The notes beneath the pieces are model-generated. The model was not told where the DNA came from, made no database searches, and saw only the letters and a list, made by a program, of their open reading frames with translations. Positions 1 through 9,000 of a stretch of DNA of 32,201 nucleotides are shown one piece after another. Origin of the DNA: an uncultured Bacteroidales bacterium (GTDB lineage Bacteria; Bacteroidota; Bacteroidia; Bacteroidales; UBA932); contig CASGDV010000031.1 in NCBI GenBank assembly GCA_949300335.1, positions 1 through 32,201 on the forward strand. The letters are read 5' to 3'. A program made the translations under genes and the position numbers. Every line of letters starts with the position of its first letter. The first letter of the stretch is position 1.

Positions 1-11
1 TAATTTTTGCG

Positions 12-51
12 ATACCTCCAAATTTGGCTTTTCTAGGGCAATTGGAGGTAT
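12..51 (+). terminator. Hairpin at left edge, possible terminator
   Basis: A perfect 10-bp inverted repeat (ATACCTCCAA at 12-21, TTGGAGGTAT at 42-51) encloses a 20-nt loop and is followed on the plus strand by a T-rich stretch (52-60). The opposite side is A-rich when read on the minus strand, so it suits a plus-strand transcript coming from outside the window. The U-tract is short, so termination is only probable. Confidence 0.45.
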
Positions 52-365
52 TCTTTTTATCTTTAGCTAAGATACAAATTTTATATTACATTGGCAATCA
101 ATTCGTTATGAAATTCTAATCTTTTTACGATAGTCCCTAAAGTATGCGCATCAATAGCGTGCTGTCAGGGGCTGTTTCCTAAGAAGTCTGCAGTCAGGGA
201 GGCTGTCAGCAACCCGTGGTCATAAACCCGCTCACAGACAGTCGTCATCAGGCACTTGCTCGCAGGCAGTCGCCGGCAGGAACCAGCTCTCATAAGCTGG
301 CCGGCAGGCGGAGGAATTCAGTTTTCCGGTATCATTCAAACAGTAGTATATAATAAGACATGAAA
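52..365. other. Non-coding stretch with degenerate GC-rich repeats
   Basis: I see no credible gene here. The first 100 bases are AT-rich; roughly 160-310 is GC-rich and full of related short words: GCTGTCAG at 161-168 and 202-209, GCCGGCAGG at 272-280 and 300-308, and a small stem-loop (CCAGCT at 283-288 with AGCTGG at 295-300) lying between the two GCCGGCAGG copies. A 61-codon open frame on the minus strand crosses this stretch and the tandem repeat to its right, but it has no family resemblance. Confidence 0.4.
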
Positions 366-448
366 GCGACCGTAAAGAAAGCATGATAGCAACTATAAAG
401 CAAGAAAGAAGAGCCACTGTAGAGAAAGAAAGAAGAGTGATCGTAAAG
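366..448. repeat. About 3.5 copies of a degenerate 24-bp tandem repeat
   Basis: Successive units start near 366, 390, 414 and 438 and share the pattern nnACnGTAAAGnAAGAAAGAAGAG. The units at 390-413 and 414-437 match at 20 of 24 positions by eye; the first is one base short and more diverged, and the last is partial. The final copy forms the left arm of the nqr operon terminator, so the array sits directly in the 3' flank of nqrF. Confidence 0.6.
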
Positions 449-477
449 TCTATGACTTAACGGTCACTCTTCTTTCT
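427..477 (-). terminator. nqr operon terminator
   Basis: An 18-bp stem with one G-U wobble (427-444 pairing with 460-477) closes a 15-nt loop. It lies 24 bp beyond the nqrF stop codon on the minus strand and runs into a pyrimidine-rich tail (CTTCTTTCTTTCTC when read on that strand). The tail is not a pure U run, but position and stem length make this the likely end of the nqr transcript. Confidence 0.7.
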
Positions 478-500
478 CATATGATTCCGATTCAGTCCTA

Positions 501-1769
501 CTAGGCTCCAAAGTTATCGTAAAGGATATTCTCAGGAGCTACTCCGAGACTGTCGAGCAGATTCACTACAGATGAAGACATCATTGGAGGACCGCACATG
601 AGGTAAAGGGCATCCTCCGGATTTTCGTGCTGCTTGAGATAGGTTTCATAAAGTACGTTATGAACAAATCCTGCTGTATATGCTACACCTGCTGCATCAG
701 CTTCAGGATCCGGTCTGTCAAGTGCAAGATGGAACTTGAAGTTAGGGAATTCCTTTTCTATCTGATGGTAATCTTCAAGATAGAAAGCTTCCTTGAGGCT
801 GCGTGCGCCATAGAAGAAGTTCACTTTTCTTGTAGTCTTCTCGGTCTTGAAAAGATGCATGATGTGGCTTCTCATCGGAGCCATTCCGGCACCACCGCCG
901 ATAAATATCAGTTCCTGGTCGGCCGGAAGATTGTCCGGAAGGAAGAATTCTCCGTAAGGACCTGAAATCATCACCTTGTCTCCCGGCTTCAATGAATATA
1001 TGTATGAAGAACATATTCCCGGATTTACAGGAAGGAACTTTCTGGTCGCCCTGTCGATCGGAGGTGTGGCAATTCTCACGTTAAGTTTAATGATATCGCC
1101 TTCTGCCGGGTAGCAGGCCATTGAATATGCACGCAATGTAGGAGTAGGATTGACCATCTTTAGATCGAAAACTCCCATTTTCTCCCAATCTTCGCGATAC
1201 TGTTCGTCTACATCGATATTCTTGTAATCTACTGTAACAGCAGGTACGTCAACCTGGATATAACCGCCGGAACGGAAATTGAGATGCTCGCCTTCAGGAA
1301 GTTTTACGACAAACTCCTTGATGAAAGTAGCGACGTTATGATTGGATACCACCTCACATTCCCATTTCTTGACGCTGAGAGCGGAGTCAGGAACAACTAT
1401 CTTCATGTTTTCCTTCACTTTTACCTGGCATCCGAGCCTCCAGTGGTCCATTATCTGCTTTCTGTTGAAGAAGCCGACCTCTGTAGGAAGGATTGTTCCG
1501 CCTCCTTCAATTACACGGCACTTGCACTGTCCGCAGTTTCCTTTTCCTCCGCATGCTGAAGGAAGGAATATCTTCTGCTCAGCCAGTGTATTAAGAAGGT
1601 TTGACCCTGGAGTGACCTCAACTTCCTTCTTGCCGTCATTTATGCTTATGGTAACCTTTCCGGATGGAGTAAGCTTTATCTTGACGATAAGAAGAGAAAC
1701 TACCAGGATTATGGTGATCACGACTATCGCAATCACGGAAATTATAAGTGTCATTACTAATGTATTCAT
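501..1769 (-). CDS. nqrF: Na+-translocating NADH:quinone reductase subunit F
   Basis: Electron entry subunit of the Na+-pumping NADH:quinone oxidoreductase: it takes hydride from NADH onto FAD and passes electrons to a 2Fe-2S cluster. The 422-residue product has an N-terminal membrane anchor (about 5-30), a plant-type ferredoxin domain with cluster cysteines C73, C79, C82 and C114, an FAD-binding RAYS motif (213-216), and NADH-binding motifs GGGAGMAP (291-298) and CGPPMM (392-397). Length and domain order are those of the family. It is the last gene of nqrABCDEF, 18 bp after nqrE, and is followed by a terminator. Confidence 0.97.
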   Translation of the reverse strand: MNTLVMTLIISVIAIVVITIILVVSLLIVKIKLTPSGKVTISINDGKKEVEVTPGSNLLNTLAEQKIFLPSACGGKGNCGQCKCRVIEGGGTILPTEVGFFNRKQIMDHWRLGCQVKVKENMKIVVPDSALSVKKWECEVVSNHNVATFIKEFVVKLPEGEHLNFRSGGYIQVDVPAVTVDYKNIDVDEQYREDWEKMGVFDLKMVNPTPTLRAYSMACYPAEGDIIKLNVRIATPPIDRATRKFLPVNPGICSSYIYSLKPGDKVMISGPYGEFFLPDNLPADQELIFIGGGAGMAPMRSHIMHLFKTEKTTRKVNFFYGARSLKEAFYLEDYHQIEKEFPNFKFHLALDRPDPEADAAGVAYTAGFVHNVLYETYLKQHENPEDALYLMCGPPMMSSSVVNLLDSLGVAPENILYDNFGA

Positions 1770-1787
1770 TTTCTTTCGCCTCCTCTC

Positions 1788-2402
1788 TTATAGTTGAATT
1801 CCCATGAAAGTCATGAATGCTATACCCATAAGACCTACTGTTATGAATGTTATTCCAAGTCCTTTCAATGGAGCTGGCACATGCGAGTATGCCATTTTCT
1901 CCCTAATTGCGGCCAAAGCCACGATAGCCAGGAACCAGCCGATACCTGAACCGAGTGCGAAAACCGTAGCTTCACCGACATTCGCGTAGCCTCTCTCCTG
2001 CATGAAAAGGGAACCTCCGAGAATCGCACAGTTTACAGCGATTAGCGGGAGGAATATTCCCAGCGAAGAATAGAGGGCCGGAGCGAACTTCTCGACAAAC
2101 ATCTCTACAATCTGCACAATCGCCGCAATGACTGCGATGAATACAATGAAACTCAAGAAGCTGAGGTCAATCCCTGCATATTCGTCACCAAGCCATACAA
2201 GAGCACCAGGCTGAAGTATATACTTGTTGAGGAGATAGTTTATCGGGAGTGTGACCAGAAGTACAAAGATAACAGCAACACCCAAACCTGAAGCTGTCTT
2301 CACATTTTTTGATACTGCCAGATATGAGCACATGCCCAGGAAAAAGGCAAATATCATGTTGTCAACGAAAATTGACTTTACGAACAAGCTTAAATATTCC
2401 AT
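1788..2402 (-). CDS. nqrE: Na+-translocating NADH:quinone reductase subunit E
   Basis: Integral membrane subunit (204 residues, about six hydrophobic segments) that pairs with NqrD. In this family NqrD and NqrE together hold an iron centre in the membrane through cysteines in inverted half-repeats; the matching residues here are C25 (in [10 protein letters not shown]) and C125 (in AVNCAILGG). The [10 protein letters not shown] stretch after the first helix is characteristic of NqrE and of its relative RnfA, but the surrounding nqr genes settle the identity. It begins 18 bp after the nqrD stop codon. Confidence 0.96.
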   Translation of the reverse strand: MEYLSLFVKSIFVDNMIFAFFLGMCSYLAVSKNVKTASGLGVAVIFVLLVTLPINYLLNKYILQPGALVWLGDEYAGIDLSFLSFIVFIAVIAAIVQIVEMFVEKFAPALYSSLGIFLPLIAVNCAILGGSLFMQERGYANVGEATVFALGSGIGWFLAIVALAAIREKMAYSHVPAPLKGLGITFITVGLMGIAFMTFMGIQL

Positions 2403-2420
2403 TTTGATTCGAGTTTGATG

Positions 2421-3044
2421 TTATTTTTCCTGTAAATCTTTCTGAATGCTCCTCTGAATCCATATGATGCATCCGAGAAGGATGAGCGCCATAGGCGGAA
2501 GAATCATCAGACCGTTGTTCATATAACCTGCATCATAGAAAGACTGCGGTATGATTCTGAAACCGAGCAGCGTGCCGGAACCGAGAATTTCCCTGAAAAA
2601 AGCAAGCACAACCAGAATAAGACCGTAGCCGGCGCCGTTTGCCAGACCGTCCAGCAATGACGGAATTGGCTTGTTTCCAAGAGCATAAGCCTCGATTCGG
2701 CCCATAACGATACAATTCGTGATGATAAGACCGATATATACGGACAAAGTTTTGCTGATGCTGTAGGCATATGCCTTCAATATCTGATCGACAAGAATAA
2801 CCATCAGAGCGACTACGACAAGCTGCACGATGATACGTATTCTGTTAGGAATGGAATTTCTTATCAAAGAAACGACAAAACTTGACAGGCCGGTAACAAT
2901 TATGACCGACAAAGCCATTACAAGAGCGCCTTTCAACTGTACCGTCACTGCAAGCGAAGAGCAGATTCCGAGTACAAGGACCGAAATAGGATTTCCCTTG
3001 AAAATAGGCTGCAATAAAACCTCTTTTAAATTAACATCTTTCAT
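2421..3044 (-). CDS. nqrD: Na+-translocating NADH:quinone reductase subunit D
   Basis: Membrane subunit of 207 residues with about six hydrophobic segments, homologous to NqrE and RnfE. The expected pair of membrane cysteines is visible at C28 (LGICSSLAV) and C111 (TNCIVMGR), which with those of NqrE would bind the intramembrane iron centre used to move electrons from NqrF towards NqrC. Only 3 bp separate it from the nqrC stop codon, so translation is probably coupled. Confidence 0.96.
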   Translation of the reverse strand: MKDVNLKEVLLQPIFKGNPISVLVLGICSSLAVTVQLKGALVMALSVIIVTGLSSFVVSLIRNSIPNRIRIIVQLVVVALMVILVDQILKAYAYSISKTLSVYIGLIITNCIVMGRIEAYALGNKPIPSLLDGLANGAGYGLILVVLAFFREILGSGTLLGFRIIPQSFYDAGYMNNGLMILPPMALILLGCIIWIQRSIQKDLQEK

Positions 3045-3047
3045 ATA

Positions 3048-3890
3048 CTACTCCTCCTCTGTTTCTGACTGTTCGACAGACATGAACTGTACAGGCTCGC
3101 CAGCACTCTGAGCGGCAGAAACAGCCGTCTTTGCAAAATAAGGCTTATAAAGCGAAAGCCATGTACGTATGGTTTTTTCCAGAGCGCGAGACGTTATTGT
3201 ACCGCCGCTTATGGCATCAACACCATTGGCATCATCATCCCTGGCACCACCCTTCACGACAGAAATGGAAACCATTTCCGAACCGTCATAAATCTGTTTG
3301 CCATGGAACTGACTGTAGAATTTAGGTTGTGAGATTTCGGCACCGAGACCCGGAGTCTCGCTCTTATGATCGAACACGGCGCCCTCTACGGTATTCATAT
3401 CCTCATCGAATGCGAGGTATCCCCAGATAGGCCCCCAAAGACCGGCACCGTAACATGGAACGACTCTGATTTTCCTGCCGTCAACATTGAAGACATATAC
3501 AGGAAGTCTCAACTTTGCCAGCAGTTCCTTCTGAGGATTTTCCATATCCATCTGTTTCATCAGGTCATACTGACTCTTCAGATCTACCTTGAATTCAATT
3601 TCCTCCCCCTTTGTTTTCATCGAATCCACCACTTCGCCGTCAGAATTGACAATCAGAGCGGAAACAATGTTTTTCTCATATTCCGAGATTGCATAAGCAT
3701 TGCCTTCGGAAGCAGCTTTTTCAGCATCATAAAGATTGGCTGCCGTAAGAATCTTGCTTATGGTCTCAACCTTCACGTTGTTGTCCTGCATCGGTTTGAG
3801 AGAAATCGCCGCAATAGAAAGAATCGCTGCAACCAATACAACAAGTACTGTTGAATATATTATCGTATATGTATTACCATTCGTATTCAT
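3048..3890 (-). CDS. nqrC: Na+-translocating NADH:quinone reductase subunit C
   Basis: Subunit carrying a covalently bound FMN on the periplasmic side. The 280-residue product has one N-terminal transmembrane helix (about 9-30) and an FMN-binding domain with the conserved ETPGLGAE segment (178-185) and the flavin attachment motif written here SGGTIT (228-233), where the family usually has SGAT; T231 is the expected attachment residue. The flavin is added by an ApbE-type flavin transferase, which is not in this window. The C-terminus has a short acidic tail (QSETEEE). It starts 13 bp after nqrB. Confidence 0.95.
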   Translation of the reverse strand: MNTNGNTYTIIYSTVLVVLVAAILSIAAISLKPMQDNNVKVETISKILTAANLYDAEKAASEGNAYAISEYEKNIVSALIVNSDGEVVDSMKTKGEEIEFKVDLKSQYDLMKQMDMENPQKELLAKLRLPVYVFNVDGRKIRVVPCYGAGLWGPIWGYLAFDEDMNTVEGAVFDHKSETPGLGAEISQPKFYSQFHGKQIYDGSEMVSISVVKGGARDDDANGVDAISGGTITSRALEKTIRTWLSLYKPYFAKTAVSAAQSAGEPVQFMSVEQSETEEE

Positions 3891-3903
3891 ATCTCCCTAT
3901 CAT

Positions 3904-5118
3904 TTAAGCTGTTTTAACTCTCTTCATTCTCCTGTTGATCGAAGCCTCCACAACATAGTGGTCAATCAGCGGAGCAAAGGTATTCATAAGCAGAATCGCA
4001 AGCATCATTCCCTCCATGTATCCCGGATTGAATAGCCTTACCGTAACAGTAAGGGCACCTATGAAAAAGCCGTAGATGAACTTGCCTGTTTCGGTCTGAG
4101 CCGAAGTAACCGGATCGGTTGCCATAAACACTGTTCCGAAAGCGAAACCTCCGAGGACAAGATGATAATATGCAGGCAACTGGAGATAAGGGGTGGCATC
4201 GGTAGCCAAAGCATTAGCCAGGAATCCAACGGCAAGAGCTCCCACTACGGATGAGACCATAATTTTCCAGCTTGCAACGCCTGTCCAGATAAGAATGACG
4301 GCGCCGATAAGTATCGCTATTACGGAAGTTTCTCCGACTGCACCACCCACATTTCCGACAAACAGGTCCATGAAAGAAATGTTGGCCGCATTGAGACTCT
4401 GTATTCCTTCACCTGCATGTACAAGCGGAGTTGCGCCGGAAAAACCGTCAACCAGTCCGTTGCCGGAAGCATAGGCTGTCCCTTCATTCAGGAAACGGGT
4501 AAGACCTCCTGTCCATACCGTATCTCCGGACATCTTGCTAGGATAAGAGAAGAACAGGAATGCACGGCAGAGCAATGCCGGATTCCAGATATTCATACCT
4601 GTACCTCCGAACACTTCCTTTCCTATTATTACGGCGAATGCTACAGCTATAGCAAGCATCCACAAAGGAACGTCTATAGGAACGATCAAAGGAATCAGCA
4701 TACCGGAAACCAGATATCCTTCATTGACCTGATGTCCTCTCATTTGTGCGGATGCGAACTCTATTCCCAGACCTACTATGTATGAAACAAGGTACAAAGG
4801 CACGATTTTCACGATACCGTACCATACCATCTGCCAGAAACCCCATCCGAGTCCGAAAGCAAGATTATGCTGATATCCCGTATTCCATATGCCGAACAGG
4901 AGACATGGCACCAGGGCGATTACGACCATGATCATCACCCTCTTCAAGTCCACGGCATCCTTCACATGAGTTCCCTTGCGGGTCACCGTTCCGGGAACAA
5001 AAAGGAAAGATTCAAACGCCTCAAAAGTAGAATGCAGGAAACTCAATTTACCGCCTTCGCTGAAGGTCGGCTTCATTTTTTCTATTATCTTATTCAAACT
5101 GTTCATACCTTTGATCAT
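3904..5118 (-). CDS. nqrB: Na+-translocating NADH:quinone reductase subunit B
   Basis: Large membrane subunit (404 residues, about ten hydrophobic segments) that carries a covalent FMN, riboflavin and the Na+/quinone-linked part of the pump. The flavin attachment motif SGAT is at 227-230 (T230). The GGTGMNIWNPALL segment (171-183) is typical of NqrB and RnfD; the N-terminal cytoplasmic stretch and the nqr context distinguish it from RnfD. The ATG at 5118 overlaps the nqrA stop by one base (TAATG), indicating coupled translation; an internal Met at codon 5 is a weaker alternative start. Confidence 0.96.
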   Translation of the reverse strand: MIKGMNSLNKIIEKMKPTFSEGGKLSFLHSTFEAFESFLFVPGTVTRKGTHVKDAVDLKRVMIMVVIALVPCLLFGIWNTGYQHNLAFGLGWGFWQMVWYGIVKIVPLYLVSYIVGLGIEFASAQMRGHQVNEGYLVSGMLIPLIVPIDVPLWMLAIAVAFAVIIGKEVFGGTGMNIWNPALLCRAFLFFSYPSKMSGDTVWTGGLTRFLNEGTAYASGNGLVDGFSGATPLVHAGEGIQSLNAANISFMDLFVGNVGGAVGETSVIAILIGAVILIWTGVASWKIMVSSVVGALAVGFLANALATDATPYLQLPAYYHLVLGGFAFGTVFMATDPVTSAQTETGKFIYGFFIGALTVTVRLFNPGYMEGMMLAILLMNTFAPLIDHYVVEASINRRMKRVKTA

Positions 5119-6476
5119 TAAGCCATTTCTTTCAACATTAAATCAATACCGTCGGACAGAATCGACTGTATGCCGATTTTCGAAGGACAGACGTATTCAC
5201 ACAGGGCAAGATCCTCTTCGATAACTTCATATATACCGAATTTCTCCATTTTGTCGATATCTCCGGCAATACAGGCCTTGATAAGATATACCGGAAATAT
5301 ATCCATTGGAAGAACTTTCGAATATACATCGGAAAGAACGAATGCCCTCGGCTCTCCGTGCGTATTGGTATCCATAGCATATTTCTTTCCCGGAGTGAGC
5401 CATGAGAAATAAGTTCTTGAAAAACTGAACTGTTTTGTTCTGAAAGGTTTAGCCCATCCAAGAAGTTCCGGTTCCGTACCTTCCTTGATAAGCGTTATCT
5501 GATTGTCATAAAAGCCGAGGAAACCTTCTTCCCCAACATTTGTCCCGGTAAGGACATCGCCGCTGATGAATCTCACATCCTTAGATGAATTGTCATAGAA
5601 ATCGGAAATGCTCTTCATCTGCATTCCGGCAACAGCGGTCACATACTCCGGATTGACTGCGCGTGGACCTGTCACAGCGACTTTCCTTGAAAGGTCATAA
5701 TGTCCCGTATTGAAAAGTTTTCCGATTGCTGCCAGCATCATCAGAGATATAGTCCATACGGTATCGCCTTTTCTGACCGGAGATATATGGCTGATCTGAA
5801 CGCCTACGTTTCCGGCAGGATGTTTTCCAGTAAAGACGTGTGAAACAATATTTTCCAGTTTATGGAATGGAGTACCGGAATAATTGTCCCCGTTGAAGGA
5901 CATATGTACTGAACCGTTGGTCAGTTTCGATACTGCATTGATACCGGTCTGGATATTCTCATATTCTTCCCTCAATGCATAATCCAGATCGGCTGCAAGA
6001 GGAGCCGTAGAAAATGCGGATACGAATATTGCCTTAGGCTTTACCTGCGGATTCGCAAGAATGCCATACGGCCTCTGGATGAAAGCCGGCCAAAGTCCGC
6101 TTTTCAAAAGGAGCGCCTTGATTTCATCAGCAGAAAGTCCATTAACCTTCCTTGCTCCGAAATCCACGAATTCCTGTTTTTCATCAGCTTTGATACGAAC
6201 TTCAAGCAACTTTCTTTTCTCGCCCCTGACTATTTCCGTCACTGTTCCGCTCACCGGAGATGTAAACAGAACGTCAGTGGACACCTTGTCTGCCAGAACT
6301 GGAGAACCGGCCAGGACCTTGTCGCCTTCCCTTACGAGCAGACGAGGAAGCAATCCTCTGAAATCCGTAGGTTTCACGGCAACGATATCCGGTTTGATCG
6401 TCGTTCTGGTTTTTGGAGCTGCAGCACCCTCTATGGGAATGTTGAGTCCTTGTTTCAAATCAATGTTGTTTGACAT
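5118..6476 (-). CDS. nqrA: Na+-translocating NADH:quinone reductase subunit A
   Basis: First gene of the operon; 452-residue cytoplasmic subunit of the sodium pump, implicated in quinone interaction. It starts with the characteristic LKQGLNIPIEGAA segment (7-19), followed by the barrel-sandwich region shared with RnfC (LVREGDKVLAGSPVLAD, 47-63). No membrane helix is evident, as expected. Its start lies 75 bp from the divergent helicase gene, and a -7 element (TATCTTCG on the minus strand) lies about 40 bp upstream. Confidence 0.96.
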   Translation of the reverse strand: MSNNIDLKQGLNIPIEGAAAPKTRTTIKPDIVAVKPTDFRGLLPRLLVREGDKVLAGSPVLADKVSTDVLFTSPVSGTVTEIVRGEKRKLLEVRIKADEKQEFVDFGARKVNGLSADEIKALLLKSGLWPAFIQRPYGILANPQVKPKAIFVSAFSTAPLAADLDYALREEYENIQTGINAVSKLTNGSVHMSFNGDNYSGTPFHKLENIVSHVFTGKHPAGNVGVQISHISPVRKGDTVWTISLMMLAAIGKLFNTGHYDLSRKVAVTGPRAVNPEYVTAVAGMQMKSISDFYDNSSKDVRFISGDVLTGTNVGEEGFLGFYDNQITLIKEGTEPELLGWAKPFRTKQFSFSRTYFSWLTPGKKYAMDTNTHGEPRAFVLSDVYSKVLPMDIFPVYLIKACIAGDIDKMEKFGIYEVIEEDLALCEYVCPSKIGIQSILSDGIDLMLKEMA

Positions 6477-6514
6477 TATAAAACCGTTTTTTGAGTATTT
6501 TCAGAAAATCGCCG

Positions 6515-6522
6515 CGAAGATA
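6515..6522 (-). promoter_or_regulatory. Probable -7 element for nqr operon
   Basis: Read on the minus strand this is TATCTTCG, a good match to the Bacteroidota -7 consensus TAnnTTTG/TAnnTTCG, placing the start of transcription about 30 nt before the nqrA ATG. I cannot find a clear TTTG box at the usual 19-21 bp distance, so the call rests on the -7 element and on position. Confidence 0.4.
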
Positions 6523-6551
6523 GTGATTTTTTTCGTAATTTCGTGCCCATT

Positions 6552-8975
6552 ATGGAAAACAATGTTCTAACAATTTTAGACGGTCTGAATAAAGAACAGA
6601 AACTTGCAGTGACGTCGACGGAGGGACCGGTACTGATAGTTGCCGGAGCGGGTTCGGGAAAAACAAGGGTTTTAACCAGCAGGATTGCATACATTCTTGA
6701 CAAGGGGTGTCCCCCGGAGAAAATAATGGCACTTACCTTTACAAAAAAAGCTGCCAGCGAGATGAAGGAAAGAATAGCGGGAATGGTTGGCAGGGAAAAA
6801 GCCAGAAAGCTGTACATGGGTACGTTCCACTCCATATTCATACGCTTCCTCAGAGAATATGCATCCAGAATCGGTTATCCTGATTCCTTTACCATATATG
6901 ATACCGGAGATTCAATCAGCGCAATCAAGACTTGTCTCAAAGAACTCGGTCTCGATGAGAAGGTTTACAAGCCCAAGGATGTTCTGGGACGGATTTCCAT
7001 GGCGAAAAACAATCTTGTGACTCCTTCAGCATATTCGCGCAACCAGCAGGCCCTGCAGAATGACGCAGCAGCCAAGAAGCCGAGAATATGTGATATATAT
7101 ATGAAATACTCGGAAAAATGCAGGCAATCGGGGGTAATGGATTACGATGACATCCTTCTGAACATGAACATCCTTCTGCGCGACAATCCGGATGTTCTGG
7201 AAGAACTTTCATCCAGATTCGGTTATATCATGGTTGACGAGTACCAGGACACCAATTTCTCGCAGTATCTTATTCTCAAGAAACTAAGTGCCTGCCACAG
7301 GAACATATGTGTGGTAGGAGATGATTCCCAATCCATATATGCATTCAGAGGAGCCAAAATCGAGAACATTCTGAATTTCAAGAAGGATTATCCAGACAAC
7401 AGGACTTTCAGGCTGGAGCAGAACTACCGCTCTACCAAAACTATTGTCAATGCAGCGAATTCGGTAATTGCCAGGAATTCGGCAAGAATACCAAAAAACT
7501 GTTTCTCGGAAGGGGAAGATGGAGAAAAAATCAGGCTCATTCAGGCATATACCGCCGACGAAGAAGCGATGCTCATTGCGTCATCAATTGTTTCCAGAAT
7601 CCAGACTGACAAGGCACAATATGCTGATTTTGCTATCCTCTACAGGACAAATTCACAATCAAGGGCGCTCGAGGAAGCATTGAGGAGACGGAATCTGCCA
7701 TATATGATTTATTCGGGCAATTCATTTTACGAAAGAGCCGAAGTCAAGGATATGATGGCTTACATGAAGCTTGCAGTAAATCTGAATGACGACGAATCAT
7801 TCAAGAGAATAGTAAACAAGCCTGCCAGAGGAATCGGTGATACTACTGTAAGTGCATTGACTGCCGCCGCGCATGAAAACGGCATGTCCCTTTTCCGGGC
7901 GGTTTATGCCGACAATCTTGAAACATACGGTCTTAAGAATGCAGCCGTCCAGAAATTACGTGCTTTCTGCGATACCATAGGAAAGATTTCCGTCCGAACC
8001 GCAAAGGAAGATGCTCATTCTGTTGCGATGTCCCTGGCTCTTGATTCAGGACTTCTCATGTTCTATAAATCCGACACATCAATTGAAGGACAGTCCAGAA
8101 CTGCAAACATTGAGGAACTGCTGAACAACATCTGCAATTTCAGGGACGAAAGGAAAAACGAATTTGCGGAAGAAATGCTGGCTGACGGAACACTCGAAGA
8201 CGGAACCGAAATTTCGGAATCGGACCTGCCTGCCGTGACACTGAGCGACTATCTGGAAAATGTTTCCCTGCTAAGCGCGGTTGATGTCGATGACGAAGAA
8301 TCCGGCAACAAAATAACCCTTATGACCGTACATTCATCCAAGGGTTTGGAATTTCCTTATGTATTCATAGCAGGTCTTGAAGAGAATCTGTTCCCTTCCG
8401 GAGGATCGATGGCATCGGAACATGAGATAGAGGAGGAAAGAAGGCTGTTTTACGTTGCAGTTACAAGGGCAATGAAAGCAGTTACGCTCACGTTTTCATC
8501 GACCAGGATGAGAAACGGCAAGCACGAATCAAACTCGCCGAGCAGGTTTGTGAGGGAAATAGACAGGCAGTATATAGCAAATCCTCTGCCTTCACCTGTC
8601 ATTCAAAAGGCCGAAAGGAATTTCACGACCGGGAACTCCTATGGTTACAGTGAGCCGGTAAATAAATCGTATACGGAGAAAACCAGCTATGGAGGAACAC
8701 GGAAAAATATCATTCCGTTAAAACCTGTTCCACATGCAATGCAGAAAACGTCACCGGCCGCCGAAAGAAAGAATACCGGTGATTTCGAACCGACACCAGT
8801 CATGCAACTCAAAGCAGGACAAAGAATTGAGCATAGCAGATTCGGTTTCGGTACGATATTGGAGATAAGCGGTTCCGTTGTCGATTTGAAAGCAAAAATT
8901 GAGTTCGATAATTTCGGAGAGAAACTTTTACTTTTGAAATATGCAAAAATAAGAGTGATACCTATTGCAGATTAA
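6552..8975 (+). CDS. pcrA: ATP-dependent DNA helicase, UvrD/PcrA type
   Basis: Superfamily 1A 3'-5' helicase used in DNA repair and in removing proteins from DNA. The 807-residue product shows all helicase motifs: Walker A AGAGSGKT (31-38), motif II DEYQDT (229-234), motif III GDDSQSIYAFRGA (256-268), motif V with LMTVHSSKGLEF, and motif VI VTRA. The C-terminus ends in a Tudor-like tail (RIEHSRFGFGTILEI) found in PcrA proteins that bind RNA polymerase. I chose the ATG at 6552; an in-frame GTG at 6543 would add only three residues and overlaps a TAATTTCG promoter-like word (6536-6543). Housekeeping gene, apparently monocistronic. Confidence 0.95.
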   Translation: MENNVLTILDGLNKEQKLAVTSTEGPVLIVAGAGSGKTRVLTSRIAYILDKGCPPEKIMALTFTKKAASEMKERIAGMVGREKARKLYMGTFHSIFIRFLREYASRIGYPDSFTIYDTGDSISAIKTCLKELGLDEKVYKPKDVLGRISMAKNNLVTPSAYSRNQQALQNDAAAKKPRICDIYMKYSEKCRQSGVMDYDDILLNMNILLRDNPDVLEELSSRFGYIMVDEYQDTNFSQYLILKKLSACHRNICVVGDDSQSIYAFRGAKIENILNFKKDYPDNRTFRLEQNYRSTKTIVNAANSVIARNSARIPKNCFSEGEDGEKIRLIQAYTADEEAMLIASSIVSRIQTDKAQYADFAILYRTNSQSRALEEALRRRNLPYMIYSGNSFYERAEVKDMMAYMKLAVNLNDDESFKRIVNKPARGIGDTTVSALTAAAHENGMSLFRAVYADNLETYGLKNAAVQKLRAFCDTIGKISVRTAKEDAHSVAMSLALDSGLLMFYKSDTSIEGQSRTANIEELLNNICNFRDERKNEFAEEMLADGTLEDGTEISESDLPAVTLSDYLENVSLLSAVDVDDEESGNKITLMTVHSSKGLEFPYVFIAGLEENLFPSGGSMASEHEIEEERRLFYVAVTRAMKAVTLTFSSTRMRNGKHESNSPSRFVREIDRQYIANPLPSPVIQKAERNFTTGNSYGYSEPVNKSYTEKTSYGGTRKNIIPLKPVPHAMQKTSPAAERKNTGDFEPTPVMQLKAGQRIEHSRFGFGTILEISGSVVDLKAKIEFDNFGEKLLLLKYAKIRVIPIAD

Positions 8976-8994
8976 AAAAATATTACTACCTTCG
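8964..8994 (+). promoter_or_regulatory. Promoter overlapping the pcrA 3' end
   Basis: TACCTTCG (8987-8994) matches the -7 consensus, and ATTG (8964-8967) sits 19 bp upstream where the -33 TTTG box belongs. The upstream box overlaps the last codons of pcrA. Transcription would begin near 9001 and meet the strong terminator ending at 9075, with no gene between. Confidence 0.55.
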
Positions 8995-9000
8995 CGTTGA

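Noticed and set aside
232-417. 61-codon minus-strand frame as a small membrane protein
   Set aside because: It runs through the degenerate repeats, lacks a promoter-like word and resembles no family; the hydrophobic stretch follows from the purine-rich tandem repeat read backwards.
1788-6476. Operon as rnfABCDGE rather than nqr
   Set aside because: The gene order nqrA-F, the NqrF-type reductase with ferredoxin and FAD/NADH motifs, and the absence of an RnfB ferredoxin settle it as Nqr.
6543-6551. GTG start for the helicase at 6543
   Set aside because: It overlaps a TAATTTCG promoter-like word, and the ATG nine bases later gives the normal N-terminus.
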